Below, piece after piece: positions 42,142-50,423 of a DNA stretch of 64,000 bases. Source of the DNA: JAPPLB01 sp965206655 (GTDB taxonomy: Bacteria > Acidobacteriota > Terriglobia > Bryobacterales > UBA6623); assembly GCA_965206655.1 (NCBI GenBank), contig CBDBKC010000032.1, positions 1 to 64,000 of the forward strand, given 5' to 3'. The first letter of the stretch is position 1, and the number at the start of each line of letters is the position of its first letter. Below the pieces are notes generated by a model that made no database searches, was not told where the DNA came from, and was given only the letters and a program-made list of their open reading frames with translations. The position numbers and the translations under genes were made by a program.

Positions 42142-42628
42142 CTACTGTGTTCCGGCAGCGAACTGGAGGCTTGCTGTTTCGTTCGCCAGCACCTCGACGG
42201 ATCTTTCGGAAGAGAGGCCCGGGCCCTGCACCCGGACGACATGAGTACCGGGTTTGAGCTTGAGGATGGCATTCGTCTTGCGTGCCTGCTTCTGACCGTC
42301 AACGAAAATATCCGCTCCGCTTGGAGTGCTCGAAACCATGACAGTGCCGACAATGGCGTCGGGTTTCAGGCTGACGCTCATGGTGTCCCGCGCCGAACTG
42401 AAAGACTTACGGGCCGGGTAATGTCCCGCCATTGAGGCCACGGCGGTATGGTCGCCGGCCGGCAATTCCAACTCGCAAGGCGCTGTACAGGTCCACTCCG
42501 GCTTACCGTCGACTACGATCTTTGTTCCGCGTGGTTCAGTTGAGAACGATACGGAGGCCAGGACCGGCGGCGCCGGCACGGGTGCCACGGGTTTGACCGG
42601 CGGTGGGGCAGTCGAAACTATGTCGGGG
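42142..42628 (-). pseudogene. PEGA-domain tail separated from the upstream kinase by a frameshift
   Basis: This frame encodes a Pro-rich linker (STAPPPVKPVAPVPAPP), then two PEGA domains: FSTEPRGTKIVVDGKPEW to LELPAGDHTAVA, and MVSSTPSGADIFVDGQKQ to LKLKPGTHVVRVQGPG. The linker joins that of the kinase if one base is removed from the G4 run at 42625-42628 (C4 on the coding strand). The intended product would be kinase, membrane helix, linker, PEGA-PEGA, about 620 residues. Programmed frameshifting, a real mutation or a sequencing error are all possible. Confidence 0.7.
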
Positions 42629-44014
42629 CGGCGGCGTGGTCTTGGAAACTCCGGTCTCTGAAGCTGTACGCTCAGCAGGCGGGACGCCGGCCGGCGGAGT
42701 GACATCGGGGGCGCGGCTCGTAACGGGAGGCGTCCTCGGCGAAGAGGTATCGAACGCTTCCTTCGGAGGAGCCAGCCCATCCAATCCATCTTCAGTTTGA
42801 AACAGCCCGAGCAGATCCATCGTCTTCCTGACGACGGAAGGGTTCAGCGCCACCAAGGTTATTGCCACCCCGATCACCGCAGCAAAGGCGTATTCAACCC
42901 AGGCGCGGGCGCGTTTCTTTTTCTTGGGGCCGGACGCGTCGACTTCCAGTGCCTCCACCCCGGCGGTTTTAGTCGCGAGCGGAGGCAACGTTTGTTGCCC
43001 TACCGACTCTGTTGATTTCTCAGCCTCCTCCTCCGCGTCGATTGATGGTCCGGAAAACACCGTTTCCTGGTCCGCGGTGCTGACCTCCGCTTCGGGCTCG
43101 ACCGATGCCGTTTCCTGAAGTTCCGCCATCATCGTGGGCGGCGGAGGTTGACGGGAGGTCCTGAGAGGGGTCGCATTGACGGCGGGTTGTTTTTCAACCC
43201 CGGTGAGACACGCGCTAAGCCGTTCGGAGAGTGCTTTGCAACTGTCGAATCGCTCGTCAGCGGTCTTGGCGAGGCCCTTGACGATTACGTCGTCGACGGC
43301 TTCGGGCAACTCAGAATTGATCTCGCGGGGACGGGTAGGCTGCTCGGAGACAATCTTGAAAATGACTGCGGTGAGGCTGTCCCCGGTAAAGGGCTTTCGC
43401 CCCGTTACGAGTTCGTAGGCGATCACCGTCAACGAAAACTGATCGGACCGACCGTCAATCGTCTCACCCCGCACTTGCTCGGGCGACATGTAACTGGGCG
43501 TGCCCATGACCGTGCCGGTCTGGGTCATTTTCGACGACGCGATGCGCGCGATTCCGAAGTCGGTGATCTTGATGTCGCCTTCGGGGGTGACGAGGATGTT
43601 AGCCGGCTTGATGTCGCGGTGAACAATCTCTCGAGCGTGCGCGTAGTCGAGCGCCGAGGACATCTGCTCAATGAGGCGATCCACGGTGACGAGGTCCTTC
43701 ACCTCGCCCGCGTTCATCATGCTTTCGAGGGTGCGCCCTTCCACGAATTCCATCGTGATGTAGGCAACGCCACTCTCTTCGGCGATGTCGTAGATTGTGA
43801 CGATGCCCGGATGCGAGAGGCGGCCAGCGGATTGAGCCTCACGGAACAGGCGGTCGCGCAACGCCTGCGTCTCGTCAGGCTCGGCCTGATCGGCCAGTTT
43901 GATCGTCTTGATGGCTACGTCACGGCCGATGCGGGGATCGTGCGCACGGTAGACGATACCCATCGCGCCACGCCCGAGTTCCGAGATAATTTCGTAGCGG
44001 CCAAGACGATCCAT
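42536..44014 (-). CDS. membrane Ser/Thr protein kinase (Hanks type), sensor tail out of frame
   Basis: The kinase domain is residues 1-270, with ELGRGAMGIVYRAHD, VAIKTIK, IVHRDIKPANILV (about 130), ITDFGIARI and GTPSYMSPEQVRGE. It is followed by an acidic Pro/Glu linker, a basic KKKKRARA stretch, one transmembrane helix (AFAAVIGVAITLVALN, about 367-382) and a Pro/Thr-rich extracytoplasmic segment. The last 35 residues after KTTPPP are out-of-frame sequence; the true tail (PEGA domains) is in the adjacent frame. The IS1-type element at 44086 lies only 71 bases upstream of the start and may have cut off or replaced the promoter. Confidence 0.88.
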   Translation of the reverse strand: MDRLGRYEIISELGRGAMGIVYRAHDPRIGRDVAIKTIKLADQAEPDETQALRDRLFREAQSAGRLSHPGIVTIYDIAEESGVAYITMEFVEGRTLESMMNAGEVKDLVTVDRLIEQMSSALDYAHAREIVHRDIKPANILVTPEGDIKITDFGIARIASSKMTQTGTVMGTPSYMSPEQVRGETIDGRSDQFSLTVIAYELVTGRKPFTGDSLTAVIFKIVSEQPTRPREINSELPEAVDDVIVKGLAKTADERFDSCKALSERLSACLTGVEKQPAVNATPLRTSRQPPPPTMMAELQETASVEPEAEVSTADQETVFSGPSIDAEEEAEKSTESVGQQTLPPLATKTAGVEALEVDASGPKKKKRARAWVEYAFAAVIGVAITLVALNPSVVRKTMDLLGLFQTEDGLDGLAPPKEAFDTSSPRTPPVTSRAPDVTPPAGVPPAERTASETGVSKTTPPPRHSFDCPTAGQTRGTRAGAAGPGLRIVLN

Positions 44015-44077
44015 GGGGCGGGGCTGAAAGGAACCGATGAGACGTATACCACTTTATCACGTTGCATACACGCGGTC

Positions 44078-44085
44078 CGCGTTCT
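44078..44085. repeat. 8-bp direct repeat at the left end of the IS1-type element
   Basis: CGCGTTCT directly precedes the left terminal repeat and recurs at 50561-50568 directly after the right one. It reads as a target-site duplication. Because GGTAG also follows CGCGTTCT on the right, the repeated stretch is 13 bases if those are counted. Confidence 0.8.
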
Positions 44086-44116
44086 GGTAGTGTCCTAATC
44101 ATGCGTTGCTGACTTC

Positions 44117-44145
44117 TCGACCTGTCAGCAAGCGCTTGCTAGGAT
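44117..44145 (+). promoter_or_regulatory. promoter with palindromic operator, small KGG-like gene
   Basis: -35 TCGACC (44117-44122) and -10 TAGGAT (44140-44145) have 17-base spacing. The 14-bp palindrome AGCAAGCGCTTGCT fills 44127-44140. The identical palindrome sits in the transposase promoter at 47101-47114. Confidence 0.6.
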
Positions 44146-44151
44146 GGTGAC

Positions 44152-44442
44152 ATGCCATCCAACAAAACCGATCTCCGCGCCCTGCGGAACATGATATTGG
44201 AAGCCGACACAATCCTCTCCACCACAGACCTACCTGAAGGCCGTGCCGAACGAGCACGGGAGTTGCTGACCGCATCGGTCGCCCTGGCAGATGAACTGCT
44301 CAAGGAATCCCCTGCGGCGAGGCTGGGAGCCAAGGGCGGCAAGAAGACTGCCGAACGTGGGCCGGAGTACTTCCGCAAGATTGCAGGAATGCGGAAGACG
44401 AGGGCTGGCGGAAGGCCAAGCAAGAGAGAACACTCCAACTAA
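44152..44442 (+). CDS. small basic KGG-like protein, passenger of the IS1-type element
   Basis: A 96-residue protein. The first 60 residues form two amphipathic helices (LRALRNMILEADTIL, RARELLTASVALADELL). The tail LGAKGGKKTAERGPEYFRKI plus RKTRAGGRP is Gly/Lys-rich and resembles the KGG repeat of stress-induced proteins. I recall similar short proteins in other bacteria without an assigned function; binding to nucleic acid is possible. It is the first gene inside the left end, with its own promoter and palindrome. The IS481 copy begins 31 bases after its stop. Confidence 0.6.
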   Translation: MPSNKTDLRALRNMILEADTILSTTDLPEGRAERARELLTASVALADELLKESPAARLGAKGGKKTAERGPEYFRKIAGMRKTRAGGRPSKREHSN

Positions 44443-45415
44443 CGCCCGAACAATGGTGGCTGGACTGGCACCTGTGGAGTGTCAACAGGTTGTTCATAGG
44501 AAGCATGAGTCTGGAGAAGGGCGGACGGTAGCGGAGAGCGGCGTGAGGGCGATGCCAGTTGTAGTCGTGCAGCCAGGGTAACAGATGAGCAGCGCGCTGC
44601 TGGGATGAGCAGTAGGAGCGAGCGTAAGCCCATTCTCTCAGAGCGGTCTGGATGAAGCGTTCGGCTTTGCCGTTGGTGCGCGGCGTGTAAGGCCGTGTGA
44701 AGCGATGACGAATACCGAGACGACGGCAAGCATCGCGGAAGAGCCGGGAGCGGTAACAAGAGCCGTTGTCAGTGAGCAGGCGGCGGATGCGGACGCCGAG
44801 CGAGCGATAGTAACCGACGGCAGCATTGAGGAAAGCTACGGCGGAGTCGCTCCGCTCATCGGAGAGGATCTGGGAGAAAGCCACACGGGAGTGGTCGTCG
44901 ATGGCGACGTGCACGAATTCCCAGCCGGCGCCGCGGCAGCGGTGGGATTTGTCGGAGGTGACGCGATGACCGGCGCGCTGGAAGCGGCCGAGCTTCTTGA
45001 TATCGAGATGTAACAGATCGCCGGGTGCGGGGTGTTCGTAGCGGCGCACGGGCGGGGCGGGTTCGAGATCGCGGATGCGGTTGAGGCCGGCGCGGCGCAA
45101 AATGCGGCTGACGGTGGCCTGAGAGACTCCGACACGAGTGGCAATGCGGTAGCCGGCCCAACGTTGTCGGCGCAGAGCAACGACACGGGCCGCGCTGGGC
45201 GCAGCAGTGCGGCGCGGGCTGCGAAGGGGGCGTGAGGAGCGGTCGACGAGACCGGCCTGACCCTCAGCCCGAAACCGCGCGAGCCATTTGCGTACGGTTC
45301 GCTCTGAGACGCCACAGGCCGCCGCGGCGGCCTGTGCGTTCTCCCCACCGAGGACGCGGCGAACCAACAGGGCTCGACCTTTCGGTGTCAATCGTGCATT
45401 CTGATGGATGTTCAT
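44300..45415 (-). CDS. IS481-family transposase, copy 1 (read through the element end)
   Basis: A DDE transposase with helix-turn-helix ALLVRRVLGGENAQAAAAACGVSERTV (split here as ENAQAAAAACGVSERTV), and rve domain HLDIKKLGRF, HVAIDDHSRVAF, LLTDNGSCYRSRLF, PYTPRTNGKAERFIQTALRE. The start is the ATG at 45415, 83 bases inside the element. In an ordinary insertion the stop codon TAG comes from the CTAG target; here the outer flank is GGCACC, so the frame runs 173 bases past the element end into host sequence antisense to the small KGG-like gene. The core is intact, so it may still be active. Confidence 0.85.
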   Translation of the reverse strand: MNIHQNARLTPKGRALLVRRVLGGENAQAAAAACGVSERTVRKWLARFRAEGQAGLVDRSSRPLRSPRRTAAPSAARVVALRRQRWAGYRIATRVGVSQATVSRILRRAGLNRIRDLEPAPPVRRYEHPAPGDLLHLDIKKLGRFQRAGHRVTSDKSHRCRGAGWEFVHVAIDDHSRVAFSQILSDERSDSAVAFLNAAVGYYRSLGVRIRRLLTDNGSCYRSRLFRDACRRLGIRHRFTRPYTPRTNGKAERFIQTALREWAYARSYCSSQQRAAHLLPWLHDYNWHRPHAALRYRPPFSRLMLPMNNLLTLHRCQSSHHCSGVSWSVLSCLAFRQPSSSAFLQSCGSTPAHVRQSSCRPWLPASPQGIP

Positions 45416-45498
45416 TCGGTCTCTCCAAGGTTGCTGTTGTGGGATAACTCCAGCTTCCTTGGTCCGGGACCGAATGAACAACCTATTGAAAGATCACA
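44473..45498 (-). mobile_element. IS481 copy 1 (inverted relative to copy 2)
   Basis: This is 1026 bp with ends TGTGGAGTGTCAACAGGTTG (44473) and, inverted, TGTGATCTTTCAATAGGTTG (45498). The right flank is GCTAGA, which fits the NCTAGN target of IS481. The left flank is GGCACC and does not match, so the target duplication has been lost, consistent with a deletion that started at this end. Confidence 0.88.
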
Positions 45499-46947
45499 GC
45501 TAGACCCGCCATACTGGACGATCATCTCTAGAATTATCTCGCCTACAGCATTAACCTCTAGAGCGGTAAGACATTCAAGGCTCCACTCAGCGCACATGCT
45601 TTGCCACAAGACATCGCCTCGTACTTTCAGTCGGTCAGCGGCAAACCTGACCCATTCGTGATGGTCAGCTACCAAGAGGGCCGCCGCGCATGACTCTGAA
45701 ACTTCGGACGGCGACCGCCCGATTCGGTGAGCCACGCCGTCGAGCCCCTTCTCAATTAGTCCTTCAAAAACCGCTCTTTCTGGCGCATCCCCCCCTGGGA
45801 GCATGGCACAGCCTTCAGACGGCATTTGATCGCCGTCCAGAAACACAACCGAAGGTCGGGGAAATCGCCTATCTTTCGCCATGCTGCCGAGTGCTTGACC
45901 AACGCTTGCCGCACCGAATGGGATTGTCTGATACCTAAGGATCAAATCGCTTTGACTAGAACGGGCCACCAGCTCATTGAGCAACGTGGCAGACCGCTCA
46001 TCTTCCGTGTAGACGTCCGCCTCTGGATAAGCTTCATCATCCATCTTGCTCATGGCGAAGGCCGGGCTCACTCCAACGATCGTTCGCTTGAGGTCACCGG
46101 ACTCCAATAAGTAAATTCGTCCCTCAGGTGGCAACTCATCGAGCACATAGGGAGAGTGCGTCGTAAGGATGCACTGCAACTCCAAGTTGCGGCAGACGTT
46201 AGCTATATCTCGGATGAGTCTGCGCTGCGTTCTTGGGTGCAGAGAGGTCTCCACTTCGTCGATCAATAGAATGGAGTATTTCTTGACCTTCCGGGGCAAA
46301 AGCTCAGCCATCGCTGTTTCCCCAGCGCCCCCGTGGAAGCCCGAATACCACCGCCCGTCTCTGGACACAACCGGAACCTGTCGTCTGTCATCCACATCCG
46401 TAATTGAAAGTTTCGCGAGATCGTAATTCCGGCCCAAAATTCCAGACAGGCGTTGCACAGTCTCCTCGTCAAATTCGGTGAAGGACTCTTCGCGAACCTC
46501 GCGCTTGGCCATTCTCGCGTAGCCCGTTCTGGCGGCGATCGGCTGGATACGGCGCAGGTCGATGTACTCCACGTGGCGTTCCCTGCGACCCTCGTTGCCG
46601 CGCCACCTCGACGTCGGTTTGCGAACGCTGGTTTGAATTGAGCCAGACGTTGGGCCCTCCCGAACAGAAGCCCTAATCTCTGCCTCCGACACCTGGTCCC
46701 ACGGCGTATCGGGGAAGAAGTCAGACGCGTAGTAAGTTCCTGCATAGGACGCCGCTACAGCCTGAAGAACGGTGCTCTTACCGACGCCATTCTCCCCAAC
46801 TATGGCTGTAATGGGGAAGGGGAACTCAACCCTCTGTCCAACGAACCCGCGAATGCCAACTATCTCGACCCATTCGAGCCGCTTGGGCCAGCCTTGACCG
46901 CTCTTCCACCGGCTTTCTAGGAGTCTCACTTCCTTGGATAGTGCCAT
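45412..46947 (-). CDS. AAA-family ATPase with TOPRIM-like region (OLD/defence-like), C-terminus altered by IS481
   Basis: A 511-codon frame. The N-terminal ATPase has Walker A AIVGENGVGKSTVLQAVA (about residue 48), an SGFHGGAGETAMAELLP signature, Walker B SILLIDEVETSLHPRTQRRL and LTTHSPYVLDEL. The C-terminal part has SVVFLDGDQMPSEGC, like a TOPRIM DxD, then LPGGDAPERAVFEGL and DHHEWVRFA, which I recall from uncharacterised AAA ATPases. Such ATPase-nuclease proteins are frequent in phage defence. Residues from 484 on are read from IS481 copy 1, so the native end was lost or replaced. It is a passenger of the IS1-type element. Confidence 0.7.
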   Translation of the reverse strand: MALSKEVRLLESRWKSGQGWPKRLEWVEIVGIRGFVGQRVEFPFPITAIVGENGVGKSTVLQAVAASYAGTYYASDFFPDTPWDQVSEAEIRASVREGPTSGSIQTSVRKPTSRWRGNEGRRERHVEYIDLRRIQPIAARTGYARMAKREVREESFTEFDEETVQRLSGILGRNYDLAKLSITDVDDRRQVPVVSRDGRWYSGFHGGAGETAMAELLPRKVKKYSILLIDEVETSLHPRTQRRLIRDIANVCRNLELQCILTTHSPYVLDELPPEGRIYLLESGDLKRTIVGVSPAFAMSKMDDEAYPEADVYTEDERSATLLNELVARSSQSDLILRYQTIPFGAASVGQALGSMAKDRRFPRPSVVFLDGDQMPSEGCAMLPGGDAPERAVFEGLIEKGLDGVAHRIGRSPSEVSESCAAALLVADHHEWVRFAADRLKVRGDVLWQSMCAEWSLECLTALEVNAVGEIILEMIVQYGGSSCDLSIGCSFGPGPRKLELSHNSNLGETE

Positions 46948-47091
46948 ATTCCCGGCTCCATGTAGCGCTGCTCACCGCTTTTCTCCGGCAGACCGGCAGG
47001 CCTAGTGCCGCTACCTGTTGTAAATAATGGTAACATAGTCTACCGTAATTAGCACTAAGCCCGGCTTGCAAGGGAGTCCAGGACCGCATCC

Positions 47092-47121
47092 TTGACAAAC
47101 AGCAAGCGCTTGCTGTAGAAT
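47092..47121 (+). promoter_or_regulatory. promoter with palindromic operator, IS1-type transposase
   Basis: -35 TTGACA (47092-47097) and -10 TAGAAT (47116-47121) are 18 bases apart. AGCAAGCGCTTGCT (47101-47114) occupies the spacer, so a bound regulator should block RNA polymerase. The same palindrome is at 44127-44140. Confidence 0.72.
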
Positions 47122-47127
47122 GAAGTC

Positions 47128-48108
47128 ATGGTCAAGACGGAAGCGAAGGCGACGATCATGGATTGCCCGAGTTGTCATCTCCCCGGTAAGCGTTTCGGTC
47201 GTCACCGGAACGGCTTACAGCGGTTCCGCTGTAAGCCCTGCCGTAAGACTTACACGGAAGAACATAAGCGGCCCCTCGGGTCCATGACGGTCCCGACAGA
47301 GAAAGCTGTCTTGGCGCTTCAGCTTCTCATCGAAGGCACGAGCATCAGAAGTGCCGAGCGGATCACCGGACTGCACCGCGACACGATCATGCGGCTGTTG
47401 GTTCTCGCTGGCGAGCGTTGCGAGAAGGTGATGGGGCGGATCATTCGCAACGTCCCCGTCAAGGACGTGCAGTGTGATGAAATTTGGGGATACATCGGCA
47501 AGAAGGAAGGACACAAGACCACCGAGGAATCCGAGATGGACGCCACGATCGGCGACGCCTACACGTTCGTTGCGATCGAACGAAACACGAAACTGGTTCT
47601 CAACTTCGCTCTCGGTCGCAGGGATCAGGCGACCACCAACGCCTTCATCGAAGGCTTGAGGGATGCGACATCGCCGCAGCAATTCCAGATCAGTACGGAC
47701 GGCTTCGTTCCCTACATCTCAGCAATCGATTGGACGCTGAGCGACCGCGTTGACTACGGCATGCTTGTCAAGTCCTATGCGGACACCGGCGCGTCAGAGA
47801 AGCGCTACAGCCCGGCTGAATGCACCGGATGCAAGCGCAAAGAGGTTATCGGCAACCCCGACCCGAAAAGGATCAGCACGTCACATGTCGAGAGACAGAA
47901 CCTCACGATGAGAATGCAGATTCGACGGCTCACGCGGTTGACGAATGCCTTCAGCAAGAAGTGGGAGAACCTTTGGGCGGCGCTCTGCCTGCACTTCGGC
48001 TACTACAATTTTTGCCGAGTTCACCAGACGTTGCGCGTGACGCCCGCTATGGAGTCAGGGTTGACGGATCACGTCTGGACGATCAAGGAACTGTTCGGCG
48101 TAGAGTAA
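47128..48108 (+). CDS. IS1-family transposase (single long ORF)
   Basis: A 326-residue protein. An N-terminal zinc ribbon has Cys at 13, 16, 35 and 38 (DCPSC, CKPC). A helix-turn-helix follows (IEGTSIRSAERITGLHRDTI), then the IS1-type DDE domain with DVQCDEIWGYIGKK, ISTDGFVPYISAID and SHVERQNLTMRMQI. Unlike classical IS1 (InsA plus InsB joined by frameshifting) it is one frame. It is probably the transposase that recognises the GGTAGTGTCCTAA ends. The start at 47128 is seven bases after the -10, so the leader is very short or absent. A hairpin follows the stop. Confidence 0.85.
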   Translation: MVKTEAKATIMDCPSCHLPGKRFGRHRNGLQRFRCKPCRKTYTEEHKRPLGSMTVPTEKAVLALQLLIEGTSIRSAERITGLHRDTIMRLLVLAGERCEKVMGRIIRNVPVKDVQCDEIWGYIGKKEGHKTTEESEMDATIGDAYTFVAIERNTKLVLNFALGRRDQATTNAFIEGLRDATSPQQFQISTDGFVPYISAIDWTLSDRVDYGMLVKSYADTGASEKRYSPAECTGCKRKEVIGNPDPKRISTSHVERQNLTMRMQIRRLTRLTNAFSKKWENLWAALCLHFGYYNFCRVHQTLRVTPAMESGLTDHVWTIKELFGVE

Positions 48109-48137
48109 AGCGAGCCGACCTAGCCAGTCGGCTCGCT
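48109..48137 (+). terminator. hairpin after the IS1-type transposase
   Basis: AGCGAGCCGAC (48109-48119) pairs perfectly with GTCGGCTCGCT (48127-48137) over 11 bp, with a 7-base loop. It starts right after the TAA. The following TCGATGTTTTG is only moderately T-rich, so termination may be partial. Confidence 0.7.
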
Positions 48138-48196
48138 TCGATGTTTTGTCTTGTCGCGCCACCCACATCTTCTTCGACCGTTTACGGTGGGCTAGT

Positions 48197-49221
48197 TGTG
48201 ATCTTTCAATAGGTTGTTCATTCGGTCCCGGACCAAGGAAGCTGGAGTTATCCCACAACAGCAACCTTGGAGAGACCGAATGAACATCCATCAGAATGCA
48301 CGATTGACACCGAAAGGTCGAGCCCTGTTGGTTCGCCGCGTCCTCGGTGGGGAGAACGCACAGGCCGCCGCGGCGGCCTGTGGCGTCTCAGAGCGAACCG
48401 TACGCAAATGGCTCGCGCGGTTTCGGGCTGAGGGTCAGGCCGGTCTCGTCGACCGCTCCTCACGCCCCCTTCGCAGCCCGCGCCGCACTGCTGCGCCCAG
48501 CGCGGCCCGTGTCGTTGCTCTGCGCCGACAACGTTGGGCCGGCCACCGCATTGCCACTCGTGTCGGAGTCTCTCAGGCCACCGTCAGCCGCATTTTGCGC
48601 CGCGCCGGCCTCAACCGCATCCGCGATCTCGAACCCGCCCCGCCCGTGCGCCGCTACGAACACCCCGCACCCGGCGATCTGCTACATCTCGATATCAAGA
48701 AGCTCGGCCGCTTCCAGCGCGCCGGTCATCGCGTCACCTCCGACAAATCCCACCGCTGCCGCAGCGCCGGCTGGGAATTCGTGCACGTCGCCATCGACGA
48801 CCACTCCCGTGTGGCTTTCTCCCAGATCCTCTCCGATGAGCGGAGCGACTCCGCCGTAGCTTTCCTCAATGCTGCCGTCGGCTACTATCGCTCGCTCGGC
48901 GTCCGCATCCGCCGCCTGCTCACCGACAACGGCTCTTGTTACCGCTCCCGGCTGTTCCGCGATGCTTGCCGTCGTCTCGGTATCCGTCATCGCTTCACAC
49001 GGCCTTACACGCCGCGCACCAACGGCAAAGCGAACGCTTCATCCAGACCGCTCTGAGAGAATGGGCTTACGCTCGCTCCTACTGCTCATCCCAGCAGCGC
49101 GCTGCCCATCTGTTACCCTGGCTGCACGACTACAACTGGCATCGCCCTCACGCCGCTCTCCGCTACCGTCCGCCCTTCTCCAGACTCATGCTTCCTATGA
49201 ACAACCTGTTGACACTCCACA
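48197..49221 (+). mobile_element. IS481 copy 2
   Basis: This is 1025 bp, nearly identical to copy 1 but inverted. Terminal repeats TGTGATC...TGTTCAT and TGTGGAG...TGTTCAT are intact. A 6-bp target duplication GCTAGT (48191-48196 and 49222-49227) fits the NCTAGN specificity of IS481. It sits exactly at the end of the IS630 element. One base is missing relative to copy 1 inside the transposase. Confidence 0.9.
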
Positions 49222-49226
49222 GCTAG
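48280..49226 (+). pseudogene. IS481 transposase copy 2, frameshifted
   Basis: The frame matches copy 1 from MNIHQNARLTPKGRA to RPYTPRTNGKA. There copy 1 has CAAAGCCGAACG and copy 2 has CAAAGCGAACG, so one C is lost and the frame ends at 49056. The rest of the catalytic domain (ERFIQTALREW to NLLTLHS) is in another frame and ends with a TAG supplied by the GCTAGT target duplication. The copy is probably inactive but could be moved by copy 1. Confidence 0.85.
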
Positions 49227-50381
49227 TTCTCTGACCGCGTGATACTTGGTCTTTCATAGCCGAACTTGCGGCGTGCGGTTTTGCGGTCGAAGCGCCAGTC
49301 GATCTTCACCCGCTCACGGTTGACTCGGCGGTTCCAGGCAGCCGCCTCGCGTCGCAGTGTTGCCAGGTCCGGGATGCGTCGCTTGCCCAAACATTGCCTC
49401 GAGAACAGACCAATCTCGATCTCCGCCTGGTTCAGCCAACTGCCGTGCTTCGGCGTGTAGTGCGGCGTGAAGCAGTCCCAAATCTCACCGCCGAACTCCT
49501 CGCCGCAGAGATCGGTCAGCGACTTGCGGCTGTGCGTCGAGAGATTGTCCATCACCAAGTGAATCGTCTCGGCCTCGGGATAGGCGAGCGCCACCTCAAA
49601 CAGCGCCTTGGCGAACTCAACGCCCGAACGGTCCGGCGTCACGAACGTGAAATGGCGACCGGCTTTGGGCTCGACCGCGCAAAAGACATTCGCCGTCCCG
49701 CGGCGTTCATACTCGCTGTCCCGACGAGACTCGCGGCCCGGCTCGGCCGGCGTCGGCGCACGAACGTCGGCATGCAGCGTGACCGGCTTCTCGTCGAAAC
49801 AAATCATCGGCTGCGTCGGATCGTAGGGCCGTTCGTAAGTTTCGAGCACGTCTTCCATGCAGGCGATGTAGGCTTCATTGAGCTCCGCCACGCACCACAT
49901 TTTTTTCCCGCCACGGCTTGAGGTCGTGGCTGAGGAGCAAAACACGAATCGTTTCTCGGCCCGCCCGCGGGACCAGTCGTCGCTTGACAGCTTCTTCGGC
50001 GACCAGTCGCACCGTCCAGCGGGCGCGGCCCTTGGGCGGGTCGCTGCAAACCATTGCGATGATGCGCTGACGTTGTTGTGCCGAAAGCAAACTGGCCGCG
50101 CCCGGCCGCTGCTTGTCGTAGAGTGCGCGCTCGAGGCCGCCTTGCTGATAGCGCCGCGCGAGATTACGAACCGATTGCCGCGTCAGTGGCAGCACAGCGG
50201 CAATCAGTGGCGCGCTCATTCCTTCTCCGAGCCTTTGCAACGCCACTGCTCGTAGCGTCACGCGAACCTGTTCGACTCCGCCAGTAAGAAGTTTCTTCAA
50301 CGCCGTTTGATCCCTCTTGGAAACCTTCACACGCAGAGCGGGGCGACCCCATGCCTCAAGTATGCCCCAAAACATTTCCAC
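49223..50381 (-). CDS. IS630-family transposase in two overlapping frames
   Basis: The first frame (50381 to 49875) gives the N-terminal helix-turn-helix region (SAPLIAAVLPLTRQSVRNLA, DPPKGRARWTVRLVAEEAVK) and ends LKPWREKN. The second frame continues from KKMWCVAELNEAYIACMEDV to the DDE domain (MICFDEKPVTLHADV, LVMDNLSTHSRKSL, PHYTPKHGSWLNQAEIEIG). The join is in a run of seven A at 49906-49900, where A AAA AAT would allow a -1 shift. The fused product would be about 385 residues, a normal length. The stop TAG lies in the CTAG where IS481 inserted. Confidence 0.75.
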
Positions 50382-50423
50382 CCAAACATGTTTGTTTGTA
50401 AACTCTTCAGGCGGTCACAGAAC
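49226..50423 (-). mobile_element. IS630-family insertion sequence
   Basis: GTTCTCTGACCGC (49226-49238) and GCGGTCACAGAAC (50411-50423) form 13-bp ends with one mismatch. TA on both sides (49224-49225, 50424-50425) is the target duplication typical of the family. The element is 1198 bp and lies inside the IS1-type element; an IS481 copy abuts its left end. Confidence 0.82.

Noticed and set aside
44300..44472. C-terminal extension of the IS481 copy 1 transposase as a real domain
   Set aside because: These codons are host sequence antisense to the small KGG-like gene; the extension exists only because the usual stop from the target is missing.
44473..49221. Composite transposon made of the two inverted IS481 copies
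   Set aside because: The outer flanks (GGCACC and GCTAGT) do not match; copy 2 has its own complete target duplication. The IS1-type ends explain the region better.
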